From contig NZ_JAAXPA010000006.1 of assembly GCF_012396235.1 (NCBI RefSeq), positions 186,001 through 250,000 of the forward strand: a stretch of 64,000 bases of DNA, given 5' to 3'. Position numbers and translations under genes: made by a program. Source of the stretch: Rhodococcus opacus. Its GTDB lineage: Bacteria; Actinomycetota; Actinomycetes; Mycobacteriales; Mycobacteriaceae. The notes under the pieces were generated by a model. The model searched no databases. It was not told the origin of the DNA and saw nothing but the letters and a program-made list of their open reading frames with translations. Each line of letters opens with the position of its first letter. The first letter of the stretch is position 1. Shown in pieces: positions 25,125 to 33,400 of the stretch.

Positions 25125-26621
25125 ATGCCTGATCCGACCACACTCGCCGACTGGACCCGGCTCGCCGCGACGATCACGCTGCGCCGGGAGCTTTTCATCG
25201 ACGGCGCGTTCCGTCCCGCCAAGTCGGACGAGACGTTCGACTCGATCAACCCGGCCACCGGTGAGCTGCTGGCACGGGTGGCGGCCGCCGACGCCCCGGA
25301 CGTCGACGCCGCGGTACGGTCTGCGCGCGAGGCGTTCGACTCGGGCGTCTGGTCGCGGAGCCCGGCGTCCCACCGCAAGCGGGTCCTGCTCCGGCTCGCC
25401 GAGCTGATCCTCGAACACCGGCACGAGCTCGCCCTGCTCGACTCCCTCGACATGGGCAAGCTCGTGGTGGAGGCGCTGACCGTCGACGTCCCCTCGGCCG
25501 CCGAGCTTTTCAGGTTCTACGCCGAGGCCCTCGACAAGATCGGCGGGGAGATCGCGCCCACCGATCCCGGGAGTCTCGCGCTCGTCTCCCGTGAACCCCT
25601 CGGGGTCGTCGGGGCGGTGGTCCCGTGGAACTTCCCCCTCGACCTCGCGGTGTGGAAACTGGCGCCGGCCCTCGCGGCCGGCAACAGTGTCGTCCTCAAA
25701 CCCGCCGAGCAGGCTCCGCTGTCGGTGCTCCGGCTGGCCGAGCTCGCCGCCGAGGCGGGGCTGCCCGATGGCGTCCTGGGTGTCGTCCCGGGGCTCGGCG
25801 CCACCGCCGGGGCGGCGCTGGGCCTGCATCCCGACATCGACGTAGTCGCCTTCACCGGCTCGACCGAGACCGGGAAACGGTTCCTCCGGTATGCGGCGGA
25901 CTCGAATCTGAAGCAGGTCTGGCTCGAATGCGGAGGCAAGAGTCCCAACCTGGTCTTCGCGGACGCCGACCTCGACGACGCGGTGGAGAAAGCCGTCTTC
26001 GGTGCGTTCTACAACCAGGGTGCGGTGTGCTCGGCCAACTCCCGGTTGCTGGTCGAGGAGTCGGTGGCCGAACAGGTGACCGAGGCCCTCGTCCGCCGGG
26101 CGTCGTCGATCCGCCCCGGCAATCCGCTCGATCCCGCCTCCACGCTGGGCGCGATCGTCGACGAGAACCACGCTCGCACCGTGGCGGGGTTCATCGACCG
26201 CGCCCGGTCCGACGGCCGGGTGTTGCTGGGCGGCAACAGGACCACCGTCGACGGCCGCGGATCCTTCGTCGAACCGACGATCTTCGCGGACCTCGCACCC
26301 ACGGCCGAGGTGGTGACCCAGGAGGTGTTCGGACCCGTCCTCACCGTCCAGACGTTCACCGACGAGGCCGACGCCGTCCGGATGGGCAACGACAGCATCT
26401 ACGGGCTGGCCGCCTCGGTGTGGACCGAGAACCTGAACCGGGCGCACCGCGTCTCCGCGGCACTGCGGGCGGGAACCGTCTCCGTCAACACCGTCGACGC
26501 CATCAGCGCGCAGACCCCGTTCGGCGGGTTCAAACAGTCCGGGTTCGGCCGTGACCTCTCCGTACACGCGTTGGACAAGTACACCGGACTGAAGACGACG
26601 TGGATCCGGCTACGACAGTGA
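25125..26621 (+). CDS. NAD(P)-dependent aldehyde dehydrogenase (PuuC-like)
   Basis: All catalytic parts are present in this 498-residue protein: GAVVPWNFPLDLAVWKLAPA (about 161-180), the general base Glu in LECGGKSPN (about 268-276) and the nucleophile Cys in NQGAVCSANSR (about 300-310). EVFGPVLTV and PFGGFKQSGFGRD follow. ATG 25125 is preferred over ATG 25119 because GAGGG then has proper spacing. The closest remembered type is gamma-glutamyl-gamma-aminobutyraldehyde dehydrogenase. As third gene of the TMADH-like operon it should oxidise an aldehyde arising from the amine, or formaldehyde-derived adducts. The specific aldehyde is unknown. Confidence 0.87.
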   Translation: MPDPTTLADWTRLAATITLRRELFIDGAFRPAKSDETFDSINPATGELLARVAAADAPDVDAAVRSAREAFDSGVWSRSPASHRKRVLLRLAELILEHRHELALLDSLDMGKLVVEALTVDVPSAAELFRFYAEALDKIGGEIAPTDPGSLALVSREPLGVVGAVVPWNFPLDLAVWKLAPALAAGNSVVLKPAEQAPLSVLRLAELAAEAGLPDGVLGVVPGLGATAGAALGLHPDIDVVAFTGSTETGKRFLRYAADSNLKQVWLECGGKSPNLVFADADLDDAVEKAVFGAFYNQGAVCSANSRLLVEESVAEQVTEALVRRASSIRPGNPLDPASTLGAIVDENHARTVAGFIDRARSDGRVLLGGNRTTVDGRGSFVEPTIFADLAPTAEVVTQEVFGPVLTVQTFTDEADAVRMGNDSIYGLAASVWTENLNRAHRVSAALRAGTVSVNTVDAISAQTPFGGFKQSGFGRDLSVHALDKYTGLKTTWIRLRQ

Positions 26622-26636
26622 GCTCCCGACCTCGCC

Positions 26637-26687
26637 GGGCGAATGTACCCGTCGGCGCTGCCGAGGCGCCCGAAGGTACATTCGCCC
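26637..26687. repeat. Imperfect palindrome after the aldehyde dehydrogenase
   Basis: Arms GGGCGAATGTACC (26637-26649) and GGTACATTCGCCC (26675-26687) are perfectly complementary around a 25-base GC-rich loop that can pair further. Position, 16 bp behind the stop, suggests a transcription terminator of the TMADH-like operon. Its arms differ from the other two palindrome families. Confidence 0.65.
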
Positions 26688-26733
26688 CGAAACAGCACTT
26701 CATGGCGATACTTCTACGATTTCGCCGATCACC

Positions 26734-27079
26734 GTGCGCCGGCTCGAAGCGAGGGACTGGGGGTTGGTGCTCCGAATCTATTCGGAGGGCATCGTCGGCG
26801 GGCTAGCCACTTTCGATACCGAGACCCCGACGCAGTCGGAACTGGACGCGCGCTGGCTGGACGGCCACCGGTGGGTGGTCGAGGTGGACGGAACGGTCGC
26901 CGGGTGGGCGGCCCTGTCCCCCGTGTCCTCGCGGCGCGTCGGTGCTGGCCATGAACACCGGGTCCATCGCACTGCACCACGCGGTCGGCTACCGGACGGT
27001 CGGGGTGCGGCAACGCCTCGCGCAGATCGACGGCGTCTGGCACGACAGTGTGCTACTCGAGCGCCGCCGGGACACCTGA
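26734..27079 (+). pseudogene. Phosphinothricin-type GNAT acetyltransferase, internally deleted and frameshifted
   Basis: The first part (26734 to about 26943) encodes the start of a GNAT protein: VRRLEARDWGLVLRIY, GLATFDTETPTQSELDARW, then GWAALSPVSSRRV. In an intact phosphinothricin-acetyltransferase-like protein about 45-60 residues with the acetyl-CoA pyrophosphate loop would follow. Here the frame shifts and the sequence resumes at the C-terminal end, MNTGSIALHHAVGYRTVGV to LLERRRDT, stopping at 27077-27079. Loss of the cofactor loop plus a frameshift means no active enzyme is made. Confidence 0.75.
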
Positions 27080-27110
27080 CATTGCGACCACCCGGGGATA
27101 CCGTGGAGGA

Positions 27111-28097
27111 ATGCTCCCCGTCATCGATTTCGCCGAACTGGACACACCGGCCGGGCGGGAACGGCTGCGGGAGATCACCCATCACGTGGGGTTCTTCTAC
27201 CTCGACGGGCACGGCGTCGACCGGGAGCTGCTCGATCGGGTATTCACCGTCGCCCGGGAGTTCTTCGCCCTGCCCGACGACTCCAAGCAGTCGATCGCGA
27301 TGCTGAACAGCCCCCACTTCCGTGGCTACAACCGGGTGGGCGGTGAACTGACCAACGGCGAGACCGACTGGCGGGAACAGATCGACATCGGCCCCGAACG
27401 GCAACCGATCCCCGGCGCCGACGGCTACCTGAGACTGCAGGGTCCCAATCAATGGCCCGCGGACCTCCCCGACCTCGAGAAGACGATCGAGGCCCTGGAC
27501 GCCGCGCTCACCGACGTCGGGATGCGGCTCCTGCGGCACTGGGCCGCGTCACTCGACGCCGATCCGGCGATCTTCGACGACGCCTTCGCGCACGCCCCCG
27601 CCACGCTGATCAAGGTCGTCCGCTACCCGGAACGGCCGAGCGCCGACCACACCGGCGAGCAGGGCGTCGGCGCCCACAAGGATTCGGGCGTACTGACGAT
27701 GCTGCTCCTCGAACCCGGCTCGTCGGGACTCCAGGTCGAAACCGAGGACGGCGACTGGATCGACGCACCGGCCCGCGCCGGCTCGTTCGTGGTCAACATC
27801 GGCGAACTGCTCGAGGTCGCGACCGGCGGGTACCTCAGGGCCACCCGGCACCGGGTGCTCACCCCGGCCGGTGCGCCCGAGCGACTGTCGGTGCCGTACT
27901 TCCTCAATCCCGCTCTCGACGCCACGGTCCCGACCATCGAGCTGCCGCCGCACCTGGCCGAACGTGCCCGCGGCATCGAACTCGACCCGGCGAATCCGCT
28001 CTATCGCACGTACGGCGAGAACGCGTGGAAGAGCCGGACCCGCGCGCACCCCGACGTCTACGCCCGCTGGTATCCCGGCGAGGCGGAACCGGAGTAA
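27111..28097 (+). CDS. 2-oxoglutarate/Fe(II) oxygenase of the isopenicillin-N-synthase superfamily
   Basis: Start ATG 27111 has GTGGAGGA just before it. The 328-residue protein opens with the DIOX_N segment (MLPVIDFAELDTPAGRERL) and shows the iron ligands: His-x-Asp in GAHKDSGVLTML (about 189-200) and the distal His in ATRHRVLTP. The 2-oxoglutarate-binding Arg-x-Ser is in ERLSVPYF. It should hydroxylate or otherwise oxidise a small molecule while converting 2-oxoglutarate to succinate. It is followed by a dicarboxylate symporter gene, which might supply the co-substrate. The prime substrate is unknown. Confidence 0.85.
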   Translation: MLPVIDFAELDTPAGRERLREITHHVGFFYLDGHGVDRELLDRVFTVAREFFALPDDSKQSIAMLNSPHFRGYNRVGGELTNGETDWREQIDIGPERQPIPGADGYLRLQGPNQWPADLPDLEKTIEALDAALTDVGMRLLRHWAASLDADPAIFDDAFAHAPATLIKVVRYPERPSADHTGEQGVGAHKDSGVLTMLLLEPGSSGLQVETEDGDWIDAPARAGSFVVNIGELLEVATGGYLRATRHRVLTPAGAPERLSVPYFLNPALDATVPTIELPPHLAERARGIELDPANPLYRTYGENAWKSRTRAHPDVYARWYPGEAEPE

Positions 28098-28288
28098 ACG
28101 CGCGCCGCCGCCGGGAGTATTGTTCCCGCAGTGTTGTTCCTGACCTCTCGGCGCTACGTCGACCTCCGCCTGCAGGCGAGCGCAATCTGTCCGCGCTCGC
28201 GCTGACGCACCTCTCCACTCAGGACTCTCTCTCGCCGTATCCGCCCCACCGGGCGACGTTCCACGGCCCCCATGCGAAAGGCACACCC

Positions 28289-29668
28289 ATGCCCAGTCCC
28301 GCGCTGTCCACGCGCGCCGAGACCACCTCTCGACGCCGGCTACCCCAGTGGGCCACCTCCTTCGGCCCCCAGATCGTCACCGGACTCGTCGTCGGCGTCA
28401 TCCTCGGACTCGTCGCCCGCGCCATGCCCGTCGCCGCCGACGGCAACGAGAACTGGCTCGTCGGAACCGTCCACACCATCGGCTCCAGCTACGTGAAACT
28501 GCTTACCGTCGCGGTGATCCCGTTGGTGTTCACCGCCATTGTCAGTTCGATCGCCAACCTGCGTGAGGTGGCCAACGCCGCGCGCCTCGCCGTGCAGACG
28601 CTGCTGTGGTTCGCGATCACCGCGTTCATCGCCGTCGTCATCGGAATCGTCATCGGACTCGTCACCCAGCCCGGATCGCACACGACCGTCACCGGCGCCG
28701 GCAAGGAACCGGCCACCACCGGGTCGTGGTGGGCGTTCGTCACCGGCCTCGTGCCCAGCAACTTCCTCGGCCTGAACGCCAAGACCACCCTCACCGAGGG
28801 CGCCGCCAGCACGTCGCTGAGTTTCAACGTGCTGCAGCTGCTCGTCGTCGCGGCCGCGATCGGCATCGCCGCACTGAAGGTCGGGGCAAAGGCCGAACCG
28901 TTCCTGCAGTTCAACGCGTCACTCCTCGCGATCGTGCAGAAGGTGCTGTGGTGGATCATCCGCCTCGCACCGATCGGGACCGCCGCGCTGATCGCGAACG
29001 CCGTCGCCACCTACGGCTGGGACGCCATCGGCTCGCTCGGCTGGTTCACCGCCGCCGTCTACATCGGCCTGGCCGTCGTGTTCCTCGTCGTCTACCCCGT
29101 CCTGATCCGCGCGCACGGACTGTCGGTGCGCGCCTTCTACTCCGGCGTCTGGCCCGCGACGCAGCTCGGCTTCGTGTCCCGTTCGTCGATCGGCACCCTG
29201 CCCCTCACCGAGCGGGTCACCGAACGCAATCTCGGTGTCCCCCGCGAGTACGCGTCGTTCGCGGTGCCGCTCGGATCGACCACCAAGATGGACGGCTGCG
29301 CTGCCATCTATCCCGCGATCGCCGCGATCTTCGTCGCCGAGTTCTACGGTGTGCCTTTGTCGTTCACCGACTACCTGCTGATCATCGTCGTCTCCGTGAT
29401 CGGATCCGCGGCCACCGCGGGCACCACCGGCGCGACGGTCATGCTCACGCTCACGCTGTCGACGCTGGGACTGCCCCTCGCCGGGGTGGGCCTGCTGCTC
29501 GCCGTCGAACCGATCGTCGACATGGGCCGCACCGCGGTCAACGTCACCGGCCAGGCTCTCGTCCCGACGATCGTCGCGAAGCGGGAAGGCATCCTCGACG
29601 AAGCCCGCTACAACGCCGAACGGACCGGCGACCCGTTCCAGGACGACGAACCGGTCGCAGCGAAGTAG
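28289..29668 (+). CDS. Cation:dicarboxylate symporter (DAACS family)
   Basis: The 459-residue protein has 8 or more hydrophobic segments and two re-entrant loops typical of the glutamate/C4-dicarboxylate carriers. VTVAVIPLVFTAIVSSIANL in the third segment and the hairpin SRSSIGTLPLT (about 296-306) match. The substrate/cation site PLGSTTKMDG (about 327-336) replaces the more usual ATINMDGT. GTTGATVMLTLTLSTLGLPL forms the second hairpin. Start ATG 28289 is preceded by GAAAGG. The polar residues differ enough from GltP/DctA that the anion carried cannot be named. A hairpin terminator follows. Confidence 0.85.
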   Translation: MPSPALSTRAETTSRRRLPQWATSFGPQIVTGLVVGVILGLVARAMPVAADGNENWLVGTVHTIGSSYVKLLTVAVIPLVFTAIVSSIANLREVANAARLAVQTLLWFAITAFIAVVIGIVIGLVTQPGSHTTVTGAGKEPATTGSWWAFVTGLVPSNFLGLNAKTTLTEGAASTSLSFNVLQLLVVAAAIGIAALKVGAKAEPFLQFNASLLAIVQKVLWWIIRLAPIGTAALIANAVATYGWDAIGSLGWFTAAVYIGLAVVFLVVYPVLIRAHGLSVRAFYSGVWPATQLGFVSRSSIGTLPLTERVTERNLGVPREYASFAVPLGSTTKMDGCAAIYPAIAAIFVAEFYGVPLSFTDYLLIIVVSVIGSAATAGTTGATVMLTLTLSTLGLPLAGVGLLLAVEPIVDMGRTAVNVTGQALVPTIVAKREGILDEARYNAERTGDPFQDDEPVAAK

Positions 29669-29680
29669 CGAAACGCTCGA

Positions 29681-29709
29681 CGAGAGCCTTCCCACGTGGA
29701 AGGCTCTCG
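29681..29709. terminator. Hairpin terminator overlapping the next ribosome site
   Basis: Arms CGAGAGCCTTCC (29681-29692) and GGAAGGCTCTCG (29698-29709) are perfect complements with a 5-base loop, 12 bp behind the symporter stop. The second arm carries GGAAGG, the only ribosome site for the next ATG (29712), so read-through transcripts would hide that site. Confidence 0.7.
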
Positions 29710-29711
29710 TC

Positions 29712-30107
29712 ATGGCCGACCTCGACGCGATCAAACGACGGATCGTCATGCAATTCCAGCGGCACGTCGCCAACCCGCTCTCCAGGCGACTGTCGAGCCA
29801 GACACTCCTCGAGACCACCGGCCGCGTCAGCGGGCAGCCCCGCCTCACCCCGATCGGTGGCCGGCGCACGGGCACCGAATTCTGGCTGGTGTCCGAGTTC
29901 GGTGAGCGGTCGAATTACATCCGCAACATCCGCGCGAACAATGCCGTTCGCCTGCGGATCCACGGCACGTGGCATACGGGCACCGCGACGCTGCTGCCCG
30001 ACGACGACGCCCGCGCCCGCCTGGCGCAGCTCCCCCGGATGAACAGCGCCGCCGTCCGGGCCGTCGGCACCGACCTGCTGACCGTCCGCATCGATCTCAC
30101 CGACTGA
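29712..30107 (+). CDS. Deazaflavin-dependent nitroreductase-family protein (Ddn-like)
   Basis: The 131-residue protein is a split-barrel of the F420-dependent reductase group. LLETTGRVSGQPRLTPIGG (about 32-50) and the FWLVSEFGERSNYIRNIRANNAVRLRI strand-helix-strand (about 57-83) are the family signature, with the conserved Asn-Tyr-Ile-Arg-Asn that contacts the cofactor. Members use reduced F420 to reduce nitro compounds, quinones or unsaturated lipids. The start codon lies directly behind the symporter terminator hairpin. Confidence 0.82.
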   Translation: MADLDAIKRRIVMQFQRHVANPLSRRLSSQTLLETTGRVSGQPRLTPIGGRRTGTEFWLVSEFGERSNYIRNIRANNAVRLRIHGTWHTGTATLLPDDDARARLAQLPRMNSAAVRAVGTDLLTVRIDLTD

Positions 30108-30433
30108 GATCAGCCCCCGCACACGCCCGGATGAACAACGTCACATACCAGCCTGGCCAGGTGTGATGTTCGCGACTACGCGTTCTGCCTGCACGCTCGG
30201 CGCGGATTTGGTACCGCTCGTCGGCTGCGGATCGAGCTACTTGCTCTCGAGACTTAGCCTCGGCTAATCTGCGATTTCGCGCGGACCTGCGACAGTTCCG
30301 CACCTCAGACAACGACGTCTGCCTCACCGGCGTATCGGTTCGGGGCCGGTTCTCTGCCGTGATCCTCTCGCCGACGCCACCCGTGCGCCCAGCACGGCCC
30401 CATATTCGGCGAGTATCGCGAGGAGACAGTCGG
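30108..30433. other. Intergenic region before the glutamate-synthase-like gene
   Basis: This 326-bp gap holds no supported gene. It contains a small palindrome CCTGGCCAGG near 30154 and a 14-base palindrome TTAGCCTCGGCTAA at 30254-30267, a possible operator. GAGGAGAC lies 7 bases before the TTG used as start of the next gene. No clear promoter hexamers stand out. Confidence 0.5.
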
Positions 30434-33400
30434 TTGAACACGAGTGCCACCGAGTCCGGCCTGTACGACAGGACGCTCGACAAGAGCAGCTGCGGCGTGG
30501 GCTTCATCACCCGCAAGGACGGCATTCAGACCCATGACGTCCTCACCCGGGGCCATGAGGCCCTGTGTGCGGTTCCTCACCGTGGTGGCATGTCGGCCGA
30601 GGGTGTCGGCGACGGCGCCGGTGTCTGCGTCGACCTGTCGGTGCCGTTCTTCCGCACCCTGACCGGTCAGGGTGATCTCGAGGCCGGCCGCTTCGGTGTC
30701 GGCAACTTCTTCCTCCCCACCGACGTGGCGTTCCACGGCGACGCGGAGGCCGTCATCGAGCGGGCTCTCGCCGAGCAGGGGTTCGAGGTGCTGCTCGAAC
30801 GCGACGTGCCCGTCGACGCGACCGTGCTCCGGCCCGCCGCGATCCGGCACCAGCTGCCGATCCGGCAGTGGGTGTTCACCGCGCCCGACGCGTGCGCCGA
30901 CGAGACCGAGTTCGACCGTCGCATCCACGACGCCCTGCTCGCGATCGAGGCCGTCGCGTACACCCAGCCGGATCTGGCCGGGCTGTACCCGCTGTCGCTC
31001 AGCGCCCGCACCCAGGTGCTCAAGGGCCGTCTCAACTCGAACGAGGTGATGCCCTACTTCCAGGACCTGGTGGACCCGGCCCACGCCGTGCACACCCTGT
31101 ACTTCCACACCCGGTTCTCGACGAATACCGACCCGCACCCGACGATGGCGCAGCCGTTCCGTCTGATGGCGCACAACGGCGAGCTCAACACGGACAAGAA
31201 GAACCGCCTGTCCGAGACGGCGCTCGCTCGTGCCCGTAACCGGGAGATCGTCCGCCCGCACGGCCAGTCCGACAGTTGCCGCCTGGACCAGACGCTGCAG
31301 AGCCGTGTCGTGGAGGACGGACTCGACCTGGTGACCGCGGTGGTGTCGATGATGCCGCCGGCGTGGGAGAACGACTCCACCCTGTCGCCCGAGGTCCGGG
31401 CGATGCTCGAGTACTTCTCGCTGTACGAGGAGAAGAACGACGGCCCGGCGGCGCTGATCTTCGGTGACGGCACCGTCGTCGGCGCCCGCCTCGACCGGCT
31501 CGGACTGCGTCCGCTGCGCTCGGTGGAGACGGACGAGTACCTGTGCGTCACGTCCGAGGCCGGGCAGATCGACTTCGACCCCGACACCGTCCTGCGTCGC
31601 GGACGCATCGAGGCCGGCGGCATGCTGTACTTCGACCACCGCGAGGGCCGCTCGTACTCGACCGACGAGGCACTCGAGCTGCTCGCCTCCCGGAACGACT
31701 ACCCGACGCTCGTCGCCGAGGCTCGCCGGACCATCGAGGCGCTGCCCGAGGTCGAGGCCGAGCCGGGACCGTTGCGCTACAACGGCGACCTCGAGCGCAC
31801 CCAGCGCTACGTCGCGTACTCGCACAACCAGGAAAGCTTCAAGTTCATGATGGACCCGATGCTCGCGTCGGGTCAGGAGAAGATCTCCGCGATGGGCTAC
31901 GGCAACGCCATCAACGCGCTCTCCGATCAGGAAGGCGGGGTGGCCAAGTACTTCTCGCAGCGTTTCGCTCAGGTCACGAACCCTTCGCTCGACAGCATCC
32001 GTGAGGCCGACGGCATGACGCTGCGCGTCGCGCTGGGCGCCAAGCCGAACAGCGGGGCGCGGTCGGCGCCGCAGATCGTGGTGCCGTCGCCGATTCTCAC
32101 CCACATGGACATGCTGCGGATCCGCAAGCAGTCCGAGACGCCGGTGCAGCGTTTCCCGATGCTGTACACCCCCGTCCACGGTGACTCCGCCGCCAACGCG
32201 GCCGCACTCGAGGCCGCGGTCGACGGGCTCTGCGACGAGGTGGAGGCGTTCGCCCGCGAGCAGGGCGGCATCGCGATCGTCACCGACCGTCACGTGGCCA
32301 CCGACCGCGCCGCGCTGCCGATGATCGTGGCGATCTCCGCTGTCAACCAGCGGCTGATCGAGGAGGGCCTGCGCCTGCGGGTGTCCGTCGTCGCGGAGAG
32401 CGGTCAGATCTCGTCGTCGCACCATGTGGCCGCCGCCCTCGGTTTCGGCGCCGCCGCGATCTACCCGCTCGCCGTCCGTCTGCGCGCCGAGGAGAAGTTC
32501 GCCGACGAGGCGGATGTGGCGTTCAAGCGGTTCGCGAAGGCCGCCGAGAAGTCGCTGATGAAGACGATGGGCCGGGTCGGCCTGTGCACCGCCGAAAGCT
32601 ACATCGGCGGCGAGTTCTTCGAACCCAACTACCTCGACACCGACGACCGGGTGCTGCGCCGCTACTTCGCGAACGTGAAGACGCCGGTGGGTGGTGTCGG
32701 GTTCGCCGTCATCGCGCAGGCCGTCGCCGACTGGCACCAGCGCGCCCTGACGGTCACCGGGGAGAAGGACGTCCCGCTGCTCGGCCTGTTCAAGGAGCGC
32801 GCGGAAGGCGCCGGTCACTCGTACGGCACGGCGGCCGTGCGTGGCTTCGTCGACCTCACCGAGGAGCCCATCTCGTTCGACACGGCGGGCACGCAGGACC
32901 ACACGGAATCGCTGCGACTGCTGCCGCTGAACCGGCTCGAGGACGCGTTCGGTCTCGACGACGACGCCTACCGCAACGCCGGCTTCCAGAAGCTGACCCC
33001 CGAGGCGATCGACCGCTTCGAGATCACCCCCGGCTACCGCGCCTTCGCGCGGACGATGGCGGAGGAGCGCACCCGTCGTCCCGCAGCGTTGCGGGACGTG
33101 CTGGATCTGCCTGCCGACGTCACGTTCCTCACCACGGCAGCCGAGTTCCGCAAGCAGATGGGCCGCTTCTCCCGCAAGGGCAACAACAGCTTCGCGGTGC
33201 GCGGACTCGAATCCGAGGCCGTCGGCGAGGACCGGTTCCGGCTCCGGCTCACCGGCCCCCACGCGGGCGAGGCCCGCGTGCTGGCGGCGCTCGGCGAATC
33301 GCTGGCGATGCGGTTCGGCGACGACCTCCGCGAGCACAGCGTGGACGGCGACGCTCTTGTCGTGCGCACGTCCGGTGAGGCGCTGCGATGTCTGTCGCTG

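Noticed and set aside
26734..27079. Functional GNAT acetyltransferase with an unusual C-terminus
   Set aside because: The acetyl-CoA loop is deleted and the recognisable C-terminal part is in another frame, so it is a pseudogene.
30254..30267. TTAGCCTCGGCTAA as an iron-regulator (IdeR/DtxR) box
   Set aside because: It is shorter than the 19-base iron box and lacks the inner pattern; kept only as an unassigned palindrome.
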